DNA of 64,000 nucleotides from positions 59,049,468-59,113,467 of the forward strand of contig CM061233.1 of assembly GCA_030844895.1 (NCBI GenBank), written 5' to 3'. The translations under genes and the position numbers were made by a program. This document shows positions 33,741-44,800 of the stretch, in pieces. The notes under the pieces are model-generated. The model saw only the letters and a list, made by a program, of their open reading frames with translations. It was not told where the DNA came from and ran no database searches. Source of the stretch: Ambrosia x helenae (Eukaryota; Streptophyta; Magnoliopsida; Asterales; Asteraceae). Numbering within the stretch: the first letter of the stretch is position 1; each line of letters begins with the position of its first letter.

Positions 33741-36263
33741 TGTAACACCCCAACCGATGGCGGAATCATCGAGGTGCCACGTAGTGACAATTGTTCAAAA
33801 GCTCATGGTACTAAAATGTAAATATATGATTATTGAATATTGTTTTTACAACATGTGAAATTAAATGCAAGACAACAAAAATAAGAATAATTGATTGATT
33901 TAATCTAAGTCCAAAGTCCTATGTGAAGCGTCAAGCAGCTTATCCTGAAACACGCACGAAAATAATTTTGTCAACATATGATGTTGGTGAGTACTACTTA
34001 GCTTTGTACATATAGTATAAGTTTGAAAAGGTAGTACAATTCATGTGTCTAGCATCACCAAGGCATTATGTAAACACGCAAGTAACCAAGCAAGACAAAG
34101 ATCAAATGTAAAGTTTGTACATTGAAATTGATAATGAGCACCTCAACACGTGTCAAGTCTAAAAGAGCACCATAACATAAGTTATGTCTAAATGAGCACC
34201 GTAACATAAGTTACGTCTATATGTAAAGAGCACCATAACATAAGTTATGTCTAGATGTATGATTTTGTATGTAAGTTACCTTCATGTTCAAACATAAGCA
34301 CAAAGATAAACAAGACACGTATATGAATTGTAAATGAATAAAAATGTATGTGTAAATGAATATGTAAGTTTTGTATACTTGTGCATGAATCACCCCAAAA
34401 GTTGTAAAAGTGAAAAAGGGGATAAGTAATACTCACCTTAGTAAGGCGGTAAGTCTTGTGTAATTGAATAAGTGTAATCCAACGTTGCCAAGTATCACCC
34501 TATGTATAAGGTAACAAATAAGTCTAAGTCTATCGAGTCTATAAGTATTTTCTAGGGTCTCGTATTGGGGATAAGTATTCGTTTGATTAATAAATTAAAC
34601 GTTTAATAAATAAGAGAAATTTGATAAATAAATAAACAAAAGTCTTTTTGTAAATTTTAAATTAAAGATGGTCACAATATAAGGTTTTAAGTGTGAAAAT
34701 AATTTTTATAAAATTATTTTCTTGAAAATAGAATATTTAATCTATTTATTTCAAATTGTCAAATATAACTTTAATATCTAAAAATATTAAAATTAAAGAA
34801 TTTTTGAATTAAAATTTTTATTTCAGCTCTAAATAAATAGAAATAATTTATATAAAATTTTGGTGCAAAAATATTGAAAAATGAATTTATTATAATTTAT
34901 TTATGATTAAAAGTAACAAAAATTAATTAAAAATATAAAACGAACGGTTTTTTTTTCTAAAATAAAAATTATTTCTGAAATGTTTATTGCTATACAAGTT
35001 TAGAATAATTTTTGTGGAATTTTATAAAACCGTTTAGATATTTTTATTTAATTTTACAATTATAAATGAATAAACTTGTAATATTTATAATATATATTAA
35101 ATAAATTATTTTTGAAAAACTAAAAATTGGATGATGAACTTTTCAATCAGAATAATGTATAGTAATTTTTGTAGAATTTATAAAGAAGTTTTAGTATTTT
35201 AAAACCATTTTTAAAAATAATAATAAGTATATAAGTATAAAAAGCTAAAAAAAAAGAGTTGTTTATGCTAGGGATCGAACCCGAGCCTCTGGCCGGTTCG
35301 TGGTTTAAATCACAAGCCTAGACCATCTGGTCTAGACCCTGAGAACGAGATGTTTTGGTTTCAGTTTATTTATAAAGGTTCTTTCAAATAAATCGATAAT
35401 TCATAAAAAAATGGTTGGGGACAGGTTTCGAACCCCTGTCCTCAGCCGGTTCCATTGTCTTAAACAACCAGGGATCACCAACTAATCTATGAATCAGTTG
35501 GTGATGGAAATCGTTTTGTTTTAAACTTAAATGATATGCATCAGAGTCATCTTCCCCATTTTATAACAAGAACCCTAAAATCCTAATAGACCCATCAAAC
35601 GTTACAGATACTAAACACGAATATGGGGCTTTTATTCCCTTATACAAATCGACTCAAAAGCATGCAGATTTTAAGATTAAAGTGTACCAATTGATTGTGA
35701 AGCTCGAGCTCTTAGTCACGAATCCAAACGCTTTAAATCAGAAGTTTTTAGAGGTTGTGAGGTGGTTTTGATAGAGGGTTAATCTAATTCGGCCCTTTTA
35801 GGTGCAAAAGACGTGTTCAATTTATAGTAGTATAGGCCCGATTGATTATATGGAAGTTTGACCCGTAGCGGTCAAACGTGCTTCAATTTGGCTCGAATCT
35901 GAGCTGAAATCACGGTCTAATGAGCTGATATAACGCGTTAATTAGCTGGTCAACTAACAGTAATCAATCACGATTCAATCAAGTCAAATAAGCCTTGATT
36001 TACTCGGTCAAAGATTGAAGGTCTCTTGGTCAACCTGCTGTGTTTGCTGGTCGCGTACAGGAAGAAGGAAGGGAAGAAGAAGCATGTTGGGCTGGGCTGT
36101 TTTCTTGGGCCGGTTTGTGGGCTCCGAAATTTTTTAACACAATGAAAGATGGGCTCATGTTTTGATTGGGTTATGGTTTGGTTATGGTTTTTAGTGTTTT
36201 ATTATTATTATGATTATTATTATTATTATTATATAAAATAAAGAGAAAGTGACGGATGTCACA
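33741..36263 (-). mobile_element. Solo LTR of the F family inside the Copia LTR, TSD CAAGT
   Basis: On the plus strand it begins TGTAACACCCCAACCGATGG and ends GTGACGGATGTCACA, the same ends as the LTRs of element F. Direct repeats CAAGT lie at 33736-33740 and 36264-36268. It is shorter than the F LTRs (2523 versus about 2680 bp) and diverged. It contains the hairpin GAAAATAATTTT/AAAATTATTTTC near 34697 and tRNA-like modules near 35270 and 35420. An (ATT)n tract lies near the right end. Confidence 0.93.
35262..35490 (-). other. Two tRNA-like modules in the F-family solo LTR
   Basis: On the minus strand GGGTTCGATCCCTAGC (about 35280-35265) and GGGTTCGAAACCTGTCC (about 35436-35420) look like the T-loop/B-box of a tRNA. 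Each has an A-box-like TGGTCTAG or TTGGTGATC segment upstream. Neither folds into a full cloverleaf with paired ends by eye, so I do not call them tRNA genes. Confidence 0.4.
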
Positions 36264-36268
36264 CAAGT

Positions 36269-36389
36269 TTAACTATTTGGATTGACTAATAGCATGGTAC
36301 ATTATCTTTAAGTTTGACAAAGGGGTCATTCACTTGCTTGGTAAATCAAGGAGGTAAATCTTATCATTGAATGGTGATTCTTCATAACA
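36269..36389 (-). repeat. 5' LTR of Copia 1, outer part
   Basis: This 121-bp remainder of the Copia LTR resumes after the second CAAGT and ends CTTCATAACA, followed by the TAATG target-site copy. Confidence 0.92.
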
Positions 36390-36672
36390 TAATGTTATTT
36401 TTTATGGCTTTTACTTCAAGAAATTCATCGATATTTGTTGACACATGTTTCTTTGAAATTAAAACATGATTACGCGGTCAAAATTAAATATTAAAAAACT
36501 AGCTTTATACCCCGGGAGGGTCCCGGGGTTGAAAAATCTAATATGAACTTTCTAAATAATCAACTTAAAGATGTGTTAAAAAAAAACTTCTTATCTTATC
36601 AAAAGTATGTAATCAAACAAACTCAAAATAGCAAAAAGTAACTATGTCCGTTGCCTGGTTGCTAATTGCTAA

Positions 36673-36879
36673 TTACGTTTCGTACCTTTGGCCCACCGAC
36701 TGAAGATAAGATGGAGCAGCATTTTTAATCAAAATTAAGCATGTACATGCAAGCAATCTTATTCTTGAATTCTTATCTTTTGTCAACTCTATTAAAGTAC
36801 CCCATGTTCTACCATTTTCAGGACCCACATACTCTGAAATGACTTGTGGGATTTCTTTGATGATTGTAATTTGTAGCAA
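36673..36879 (-). pseudogene. Armadillo/HEAT-like gene fragment in Helitron C
   Basis: A 68-codon minus-strand frame contains NGRTWGTLIELTKDKNSRIR and LLACTCLILIKNAAPSYL. The helix-rich pattern looks like one armadillo-type repeat. Its family is uncertain. It lies between the last ABCC exon fragment and the Helitron 3' hairpin, in the same orientation. It may be a separately captured piece. Confidence 0.35.
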
Positions 36880-36953
36880 ATGCGTTTAATAAGCCGTAGA
36901 AGAATACTGAAATATTCTTACAACCGAAATAATTTTGTTTAAGATTAAAGAGG

Positions 36954-36982
36954 CCCATAAGTAGCAGCCAATCCAGCAATAC
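36954..36982 (-). pseudogene. ABCC fragment, start of a third exon
   Basis: After a 94-bp intron whose acceptor reads ATCAAG, about ten codons continue the transporter sequence (SIAGLAATYG, where ABCC proteins have SIAGLAVTYG). Homology ends abruptly at about 36954, the edge of the captured piece. Confidence 0.65.
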
Positions 36983-37076
36983 CTTGATAAATATAGAAGT
37001 TTAAGATTAAAGAAGTCAGATATTCTTCAATCTTCACTATTTATTAATGCACAATCTAAGGACCAAAAAGACTTAC

Positions 37077-37536
37077 TTGGATTAATGGTTCACTTGGGGA
37101 TAGAAACCAAGAAAATTAAGAACACAACAAATGTAAACGAAGACAGCATATCGAAACGTATGCCCAACCATTCCATAGCTGCAGCAGCATGAAACTTCGG
37201 CCTTGAAAAATCGTCACTCAGTTTTAGGTTCGTGTCCTGGAATCTGGCTTGTTGATCAAAGCTTCTAATGGTCGTTGATCCCGATATTGTTTCAGAAAAA
37301 TTCTGTATCACTGGACCTTTACATACCCCACTTAGTCGTGACATTTCTCTTGCTGATGGCAAGTAATATTGCTGTAACCAGACGCACATTCCCGCAACAA
37401 GGATGAAAATAATGATCACCTGCCAAGCACATTGTGACATAACTGCAATGATGCCAATAAGCTGAATGATTACAAACACAAATGATGCCACTTGGTAAGG
37501 AATTTGCAAGTCTACTGCACTTTGGTCTGTAGATGC
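37077..37536 (-). pseudogene. ABCC-type transporter fragment, second exon (TMD2)
   Basis: It begins after the acceptor CTATAG with ASTDQSAVDLQIPYQ and continues through several hydrophobic segments to VIQNFSETISGSTTIRSFDQ and WLGIRFDMLSSFTFV. This is the second membrane domain of a plant MRP/ABCC3-type transporter, normally a vacuolar exporter of glutathione conjugates. A TGA at 37090-37092 interrupts it just before a GTAAGT donor (37076). Confidence 0.85.
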
Positions 37537-37638
37537 CTATAGATATAAAGCAAAATATTAAAAAAAACGATGGTGCAAAATCGTGTATTTTTATTTATAG
37601 TTACATATTTTGTAGGGAGAAAACGTTTGCTAGCTTAC

Positions 37639-38243
37639 TCTATTTAGTATCCGTCCGGTTGGAGTTAAATCAAAGAAGGACACGGGTGAGCGGAAAATGG
37701 CCAAGTGCATTTGGTGGAAGAGTACAGTGGCGGCTTTATATGCCATGGTTGCAATAAGCAAGCCTCTTGCAAGTAGACATATAGCACAACCAGCTGATAA
37801 AGCTACATAAACAATGATTAGGGTCGAGCTAGTAACCGGGGCTGGATCACTTGCTGACGCCGGGGATGCCCAAGCCATCCAGTAATTACTTCCAATTTGC
37901 AGTACTTGGAATAGGATTACTGTCAGTAATATAAAAGGTGCAAGTGCCTCACAGTAAGCCGTTGTTATGTATTTCCAGTAGACTGAGAAACCAACTCTTC
38001 CTTTTTCTCGTTCTTCTTCCTGAACAATTTGCGCTTTTGTACCCGGGGAATCGTCTAATTTACAGTTTTTGTCATCGTTTGTGATCTTCTTGGAACTATC
38101 ATTTTGTTCTTTAACGGTTGTCCCCATGGAATCAATGGCTGACAAGGCTTCTTTATGTGCACCTACAAGGTCAATAAAATCGCTTCCAGAACTGAGAATG
38201 TCCTTGTACTTTCCCGCTTGTGTGATCCTTCCATCTCTTAACA
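37639..38243 (-). pseudogene. ABCC-type transporter fragment, first exon (linker and start of TMD2)
   Basis: It starts after the acceptor CAATTAG and encodes VLRDGRITQAGKYKDIL (end of nucleotide-binding domain 1), a charged linker, then YWKYITTAYCEALAPFILL and further membrane helices. It ends SFFDLTPTGRILNR at a GTAAGC donor. The upstream NBD1 exons are missing: the preceding 600 bp do not encode them. Kept introns show that the source was genomic DNA and not a cDNA. I read it as a Helitron-captured fragment. Confidence 0.87.
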
Positions 38244-38920
38244 CCTAATTGTTACAAAGACAAGAATAAGATTTATCAAAGTGGAGTTTTTGTCACCAGC
38301 CAGTGGAAACCCATTATGACCTGATCAAAATAAACAGTTTTTAAAACGACCCGTTACACTGCTCTAACTTTCTAAACACAATGTGATCACTTTGCAGTTT
38401 GCAATTATAACCCAGTACAAAATCCAAATGTTATAGGTAGGGAAATAGAACCTTAATGAGCTATCTAAGTAACTGTTATAAATCAGCGACAGCTCGTTCT
38501 TTTGTAATGTTGATCTAAGTACCAACAAAAGTAGCTATGGTGGTGTAGAATTCAATATAATTCATTAGGCACCAAAGGTTTAGACATCCACAGCCCACAG
38601 TCAACACAAGAAAAATAAAAAGAAGATGACCATCCAGCTATACAGAACTGAGAAACCGCGATTAGCATTGCAGTTTATTTATCTCTAGGATCAACAGTGA
38701 TATAAAAGCTTTATTTATCAGCAAAGTTAATAATCTTTTATGGAGCAAACTGCAAAGGCACTAACTGCACATGCATTATAACAATCTTCAATTCAGTTTT
38801 GAGGGTAACAATAAATTGAGTATGATTTTTATTATATGACTATTAACAGTCAAATGACTCAAAAGTAATCAGGTTTGCAGAAACATACAAGAAGTTGCTA
38901 TTGGTAATTCTGTATGCTTA

Positions 38921-39050
38921 CCGAATATATTGATGCCAAGTTGAGCATAAATGGAAGAGAAAAACCCATCCACAAAATGTATAATCAGAATTCGATAGAT
39001 CAAACTCCACTTTACGCGTAAACAACATAATAATCGAATCAGTATCCCTG
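38921..39050 (-). pseudogene. Exon-like fragment, unknown gene (in Helitron C)
   Basis: The sequence after GATGCAG stays open (GILIRLLCCLRVKWSLIYR) up to a GTAAGC donor-like site at about 38920. The frame is hydrophobic and Leu/Ile-rich. I cannot name the gene. It is in the same orientation as the ATG exon at 39367-39441 and may be its second exon, although the frame used depends on the exact splice site. Confidence 0.35.
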
Positions 39051-39366
39051 CATCCAAATATCAAATATAATGATCAAACATTCACTTTCAGAAACATTGC
39101 CAAACACCCCCTGATTATACATTCAATGCAATTCAATCCTCACAAGGCATAACAATCAAGATTCAATTTTTCTTAAAAAATAAGCAAAACCCATCTCAAA
39201 AGACAACCTAAAAAGTAAACCGAGAAGCATACAATAATCACAATCAAATAAAAAACTATACCCATCAAAAACCCTGATCAATTACACCACTGGAATCCAT
39301 AAAAACCGAAAAGAACCGATCAAATAACCAAAAAGACACGAAATTCGAAAAGTTTAAAGGTATAAA

Positions 39367-39441
39367 CCTCACTGGCAGCATGATGAGAGAAAGAAACCGA
39401 ACCAACGCGTACATCTTATCAGCTTCCCAATTCTGCGCCAT
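39367..39441 (-). pseudogene. ATG exon-like fragment, unknown gene (in Helitron C)
   Basis: An ATG at about 39441 opens MAQNWEADKMYALVRFLSLI, ending at a GTTTAT donor-like site. Upstream lies a plausible plant 5' UTR with its own intron-like signals and a GA-rich tract (about 39790-39810). It looks like the promoter, 5' UTR and first exon of a small gene taken up by the Helitron. I did not recognise the protein. Confidence 0.35.
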
Positions 39442-39915
39442 GATTGAATCAAAACTCCCGATTATAAACCTGAATCAATATTATTCCAAATTCATATCAA
39501 TTTTAAATAAATCACATTCAAAATAACAAATAATAATAATATATTAATCTCGTAGCATACCAGTAATCCAGTAGTTCAAATCCTGCATTGTAATCCTATA
39601 CAAAACCTAATGAGAAATTCAACAAAACTTATCTCTGCTTCTAGAAACAGTGAATTACTTCTAAATTACGATACCTAACTTGTTAACTTAAATTTTATTT
39701 TATTAAACCTGTTGAAGTGAAATTAAACTTCAATCTGCAATACGATTGAGTACAATTGAATGATCATATTTAGTTAGAGAAGAAAACGATGAGAGAGAGA
39801 GGGAGAGGTACGTATAGTTGTAATTGAACAGATTAGGGTTTGAAGGAAAAAGAAGAAGCATACCTCAGATCTCAATTGATTGTAATCATATAAACTTTTT
39901 CCACGTAACCCTATT

Positions 39916-40035
39916 TTTTTTTTGAAACCTTAATTTCTTTTAAATTCTGTAGTCTGTGGGACTTGAACCCAAGACCTTCCACAACCTAGATGTTTTAAAG
40001 GTTTTGCCTTTACCAATGGACCACCACCCCATTGG
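39916..40035 (-). mobile_element. tRNA-derived SINE with TSD
   Basis: On the minus strand it has an A-box TGGTCCATTGG (40023-40013), a B-box GGTTCAAGTCC (39969-39959), and a 3' A-run (39923-39913). Direct repeats flank it: TTCCACGAAACCCTATT (40036-40052) and TTCCACGTAACCCTATT (39899-39915), one mismatch in 17 bases. It sits in the 5' region of the genes captured by Helitron C. Confidence 0.8.
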
Positions 40036-40500
40036 TTCCACGAAACCCTATTGGTTTTCCTTTTTCATAAAAAAAATAATAATATATGTAAGTTTTATCG
40101 AATGAAACTTCTGAGCATCTCTCAAAGGGAAAGGGGAAGAAAAGATGATTAGGGTTTTGAGAGAGTATTGTAAAAAGGAGAATAATAATTGAGAGAGAGA
40201 GAGAGAGGCGCTGAAGATAAGAATACGGTTTTGTGTTTTCTTTTTTTTTTTAATTAAAAAACGAAAAAATTCAAAAACACTAAAATCTTTCCATTATTAA
40301 ACCACCTGGCACTCTCAAGGGGAGGTTGAGGCCTCCATTGCACGCCACGTCAGCACATATATTTTCTTTTATATATACTAGACTTTTGCCCGCGTTTACA
40401 CGCGGTTCACCAACGTACAATTATTTTGAGTGGTAAAACGTAAAAAAAATATAGTAGAAATATTTTATTAAAATTTAAAAGAAACCAATACACATTTTAT

Positions 40501-40653
40501 TCAAATATCACTAAATATTTCTTTATACACCACATTTTTTGTTTTAGTCTTGACCTTCCCATCAGCATCAAGTATAAGTAACTTCACACCTGCCCTGTTT
40601 TTAACTCTTGACAATGCGACATAAAGCTAGCCATGTGAGAATACAGGGTCTCT
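40501..40653 (-). pseudogene. Helitron helicase C-terminus, distal part
   Basis: The minus-strand frame reads YVALSRVKNRAGVKLLILDA onward to KNVVYKEIFSDI and a stop at 40501-40503. This is the last motif region of a PIF1-like helicase of plant Helitrons. A TAG replaces the expected Gln just before LYVALSR (40627-40629). The frame continues on the other side of the Harbinger insertion at 42618. Confidence 0.85.
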
Positions 40654-40656
40654 TAA

Positions 40657-42339
40657 GACTATAAGGAGTGGTGGGGGGGAAGAGGTGGGGGAAGCGCCAT
40701 GTGGCACTTGTGGGGCCCTTGTGGGGGGGAAAATAATTGTGGAGAGTGGAAGGGGGGAAGAGGTGGGGGGAAGTGCCATGTGGCATTTTTTTTTTTCTTG
40801 TTTTTAACTTTCTTTTTTAATAAATATAAAACAAAATTTTAAAAAAACATAATATTAATTCATAATAAACTACAAAGTTAAATAAAAAAACACTAAAAAA
40901 CCAAAATTACATGAAATTTAAAAAAAAAAACTTAAAAAAACAACTTAGTTATCGCTAACTTCTTCATCAGATGGGTAATCTCTTGGTATACTCCAAATAT
41001 GATCAACCAGATCCGCTCGAAGGTTGTGATGTGTTTGGCTATTCTTGATTTCAAAGTTGTTGGCGTTTCTTTCTTCATCCGTAATGTCTTCTTGACTTTG
41101 CTGCGTTTCCTCACCAAAGTACTCGCATATTGCACGTCCTTCATCCTCCAAAATCATGTTATGTAAAATTAGGCATGCGTACATCACATTTCGTACATGC
41201 GTTTTTTCCCACAGTCGGCAGGGTTGGGCCAAAATGTGCCATCTTTTTTTCAACACACCAAAAGCACGCTCAACATCTTTCCGTGCAGCCATTTGAGCTT
41301 TGTTAAACTTTTTTCTCTTAGGGTCTAACGTAGTCCTCCGTGTAAACGATTTTACGAACACAGCCCAATCAGGGTAAATTCCATCTGCTAGAAGATACTC
41401 GTACTTGTATTCTGCGTCGTTTAAGAAAAAAGTTCCTTTTGGTGCAACATCGTTTATAAGATCGTCGAAGATTGGGGATTGATTAAGAACAGTCCTATCG
41501 TTCAACGAACCGGGCACACCAAAAAACGCATGCCAAATCCAAATATCTTGTGACACAACCGCTTCAAGCATCATACACGGCGATTTATGAAAACCGCTAG
41601 AGTGTTGGCCTTGCCACTCAGTTGGACAAAGTTGCCACTCCCATTTCATACAATCTATACTCCCGAGCATACCGGGAAAACCATGTTTTTCTTCGTGAAA
41701 GTCTAAAAGTTGTTGGACGTCACTAAATGTTGGTTTTCTCAAATATCTTTTTAAATATAAATCAATGACGCCCGCACAAAAAAACTGAGTACTTTCTCTT
41801 GCCGTTCGCTCGGCCATCCTTAGATACTCATCCATTACGTCGGAACTGGTTCCGTAAGCCAATGATCTAAGCGCGGCTGTGACCTTTTGCATCGCGGTAA
41901 ATCCCATCTGACCACGTGCATCGAGCCTTTGTTTGAAATATTCAAAATTATTTTCTAAATCATTTGTTATTCTTAAAAATAAATTACGACTCATACGAAA
42001 ACGCCGCCTAAAACTTCGTTCATCGTATGTTGATTCGGGTGAGAAGTAATCACGTACCAATGACTCATTTCCGGTTTCGCGTTCGCGAACTATATACTTT
42101 CTACGCTTGGGTGGTTCGGAGGTCCCTTCGTCGTCCGCTATAGCTTTAACGACGTTCTGAACGGTTTCCATTAACAACTCTGCGGCACCTTCGCCCAAGT
42201 CATCCAAAGCGAGCTGATCAAACAAATCGTCTGAACTCGAAGAGTCGTCCGACATCTTGCAATTTTTTTTGAAAAAATATGAAGTTTGGAGAGGATTTTA
42301 TGAAAAAAAGGAGTGTGTGTTTGTGTAGAAGATGGTATT

Positions 42340-42379
<40 letters not shown>

Positions 42380-42617
42380 ATTTTTTTTTTTAAATTAGCC
42401 GTTGTATAACGGTTATATTTTTTTTTTTTTATTTATTTTTTTTAACGGTAACAAGAATCAAAGGAATGGCCCAATACCCGCCTGCCACGTGTCCCCCCTA
42501 CTCCCCCCACGCCGGTGAAGCCCTTCCCGCCCCCAGCCCCACGCCATGGTTCCCGCCCCTGTGGCGGCGGTGTTCCAGCCCCTCCCGCCCTCTCTCCCGC
42601 CCCCACTCCTTACAGTC
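40657..42617 (-). mobile_element. PIF/Harbinger element, TSD TAA
   Basis: Terminal inverted repeats: GACTATAAGGAGTGGTGGGG on the left, and GACTGTAAGGAGTGGGGGCG as the reverse complement of the right end. The 3-bp duplication TAA is at 40654-40656 and 42618-42620, as usual for this superfamily. The 1961-bp element holds one transposase gene and no Myb-like ORF1. A (TA)n tract lies at about 42342-42376 in the transposase leader. It splits the Helitron B helicase frame. Confidence 0.92.
40945..42255 (-). CDS. PIF/Harbinger transposase (DDE, plant transposon protein type)
   Basis: An ATG at 42255 starts a 436-residue open protein with no internal stop. The N-terminus is acidic and Ser-rich. A region with FRRRFRMSRNLFLRI and ALRSLAYGTSSDVMDEYLRM follows. 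The catalytic region has Asp in MLGSIDCMKWEWQLCP, a second Asp in YLLADGIYPDW, and Glu in KDVERAFGVLKKRW. These are the hallmarks of PIF/Harbinger transposases, which cut at TTA/TAA sites. It is probably intact in sequence. The partner ORF1 protein would have to come from elsewhere. There is AT-rich leader DNA upstream. It may have been active recently. Confidence 0.92.
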   Translation of the reverse strand: MSDDSSSSDDLFDQLALDDLGEGAAELLMETVQNVVKAIADDEGTSEPPKRRKYIVRERETGNESLVRDYFSPESTYDERSFRRRFRMSRNLFLRITNDLENNFEYFKQRLDARGQMGFTAMQKVTAALRSLAYGTSSDVMDEYLRMAERTARESTQFFCAGVIDLYLKRYLRKPTFSDVQQLLDFHEEKHGFPGMLGSIDCMKWEWQLCPTEWQGQHSSGFHKSPCMMLEAVVSQDIWIWHAFFGVPGSLNDRTVLNQSPIFDDLINDVAPKGTFFLNDAEYKYEYLLADGIYPDWAVFVKSFTRRTTLDPKRKKFNKAQMAARKDVERAFGVLKKRWHILAQPCRLWEKTHVRNVMYACLILHNMILEDEGRAICEYFGEETQQSQEDITDEERNANNFEIKNSQTHHNLRADLVDHIWSIPRDYPSDEEVSDN

Positions 42618-42757
42618 TAAATACAATTCAACTTTCGATAGAGACTGTCCTTGGCTTTTATTGATGGTCATTGCGAAACATACGGATATTAGGAATTGGC
42701 GCCATTGGAACTTGACTGGAATCATGTTATCAGATGGTATTTGAGGAATATTATCTA
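42618..42757 (-). pseudogene. Helitron helicase C-terminus, proximal part
   Basis: The minus strand encodes PSDNMIPVKFQWRQFLISVC followed by FAMTINKSQGQSLSKVELYL, the conserved motif V/VI region of Helitron PIF1-like helicases. It is cut at the Harbinger target site. With the distal part (40501-40653) about 100 codons of the helicase remain. Nothing upstream (to 46390) continues it. Confidence 0.87.
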
Positions 42758-42759
42758 GT

Positions 42760-43477
42760 AAAAAATAAATAGTAGTGAAAAATAATTCTTACAGAATGTT
42801 AAAAGTAAGACACTATTTGAGTCAGATCATTCAAAATTCGAATTAAATGTTATAATTAAGTCTAATTGTTACCATTATAGATATTAAAATATGAAATTAA
42901 ATAGTTAAATAGAACATTTAATATTTGCATATTTATAAAGTTTAACTGAAATCTATCAATTCAAATTCTAGTAAACAAAAAAATTCAAATCTCTCAACAA
43001 TTTGAATTAAATATTTTAAATATGTTAATTAAATCTAAATCTAAATGTTACAATAAATCTTAAATTCAAAATTGTGAGATTAAATATTTAAATAAAACAT
43101 TTAGTATTCAAATATTTTTAAAGTTTAACCGAAATCTATAATTTCAAATTCTAGTATTTAATATTTTAATTTTTACTTGTAATCAATTTGAGAAAGTTAC
43201 AACCAAAATTATTGATTGTTATATTTTAAGTATATTGGGAAATCATAATATAAAGATAATAAATAGGTGTAATGGTTACCATTATTAACTTTAATTCAAA
43301 AGTTTAATTTTTTTTAAAGATTAAGTCATTCAAAATTTGTAATTAAAAGGATAAATAATATGTGTAAATTCTTACCATTATTAAACAAAATTTGAAATTT
43401 GAAATTTTTTCTAATTCGAAATTAAATATTTCAAATTTTAATTTGAAATTTGAAATTGATAATTCGTTATTTAATTA
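42760..43477. other. AT-rich internal region of Helitron B
   Basis: Low-complexity sequence with many AATTTGAAATTTG and AATTCGAAT phrases. I see no coding region. Confidence 0.4.
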
Positions 43478-44800
43478 ATTACCAATATAAGTTAAACTAA
43501 TATTAGGATAATATAGGGCAATTTATAGGATCAATTAATGTATTAATAAAAGTTGACACAACTTATGTAGGGACTTTGAATCATATTAACTGTGTAAATA
43601 AAAGGATAATTAGTATGTGTAATTTCTTACAATTATTAAACAAAATTTTTAATTTTGTCAAATTCGAATTTAAACAATTCGAACTTTAATTTGAAATTTG
43701 AAATTAAAAATTCGATATGTAATTGATTACCGATATAAACTAAACTAATATTAGAATAATATAGCACAATTAATATCTCCAATTAATGTATTAATTGGAG
43801 AGTTGACACTACTTTGAATCTTATTAAATTTGTAATTAATAGGATAATTAGTATGTGTAATTTGTTACCATTATTAATCAAAACTAAAAAATTGAAATTT
43901 TGTATAATTCGAATTTAAATATTTTGAATTTCACAATTCAAAATTTAACTTATTACCAATATAAATTACACTAAATTTAGGAAGTGGGTAATTTGAATGT
44001 ATTAAGAAAATTTAATGAGTTCCTAGTTTACGTAAGTTTCCTTTCTCATTCTCATTTATTAAGGTAAATTTTTGAATTTAGAATGGGTCTAATTCGAAAT
44101 TAAATATTTCGAATTTTAATTTGAAATTTGAAATTGATAATTCGTTATTTAATTGATTACCAATATAAGTTAAACTAAGATTATGATAATATAAGGAAAT
44201 TAATAGGATCAATTAATGTATTAATAAAAGTTGACACAACGTATGTAGGGACTTTGAATCATATTAACTGTGTAAATTAAAGGATAATTAGTATATGTAA
44301 TTTCTTACAATTAGTAACCAAAATTTTAAATTTTGTCAAATTCGAATTTAAACATTTCGAACTTTAATTTGAAATTTGAAATTTGAAATTTGAAATTAAA
44401 AATTGGATATTTAATTGATTACTAATATAAGCTAAACTAATATTAGAATAATATAGCACAATTAATATGATCAATTAATGTATTAATTGGAGAGTTGACA
44501 CTACTTTGAATCTTATTTAATTTGTAATTAAAAGGATAATTAGTATGTGTAACTTGTTACCCTTATTAATCAAAACTAAAAAATTGAAATTTTGTATAAT
44601 TCGAATTTAAATATTTTGAATTTAATTTGAATTTTGAATTTCAAAATTCAAAATTTAACTTATTACCAATATAAATTACACTAAATTTAGGAAGTAAGTA
44701 ATTTAAATGTAATAAGGAAATTTAATGAGTTCCTAATTTACGTAAGTTTCCTTTCTCATTCTCAATTATTAAGGTAAAATTTTAAATTTAGAATGGGCGT
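43478..44800. repeat. Higher-order tandem repeat in Helitron B (two ~690-bp copies)
   Basis: Landmarks recur about 680-710 bp apart: GTTGACACAACTTATG (43552/44230), GAGTTGACACTACTTTG (43799/44491) and TTTAATGAGTTCCTA (44011/44721). Each copy is built of three diverged ~220-260-bp subunits that open with ATTACCAATATAA or a variant of it. Confidence 0.75.

Larger units (their letters stand above)
29761..36389 (-). mobile_element. Copia element 1, gag-less, with nested solo LTR
   Basis: LTRs of 302 bp begin TGTTATGAAG and end CATCATAACA on the minus strand. The target-site duplication TAATG is at 29756-29760 and 36390-36394. The internal region holds protease, integrase, RT and RNase H but no gag: only about 80 bp separate the PBS from the protease frame. 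Two frameshifts and an in-frame stop break pol. The 5' LTR (33560-33740 plus 36269-36389) was later split by another element. About six differences between the 302-bp LTRs are visible. Confidence 0.93.

Noticed and set aside
36954..38243. A working host ABCC transporter gene.
   Set aside because: Only about three exons are present, with a TGA in the second and both ends cut. It sits between Helitron ends, so it is a captured fragment.
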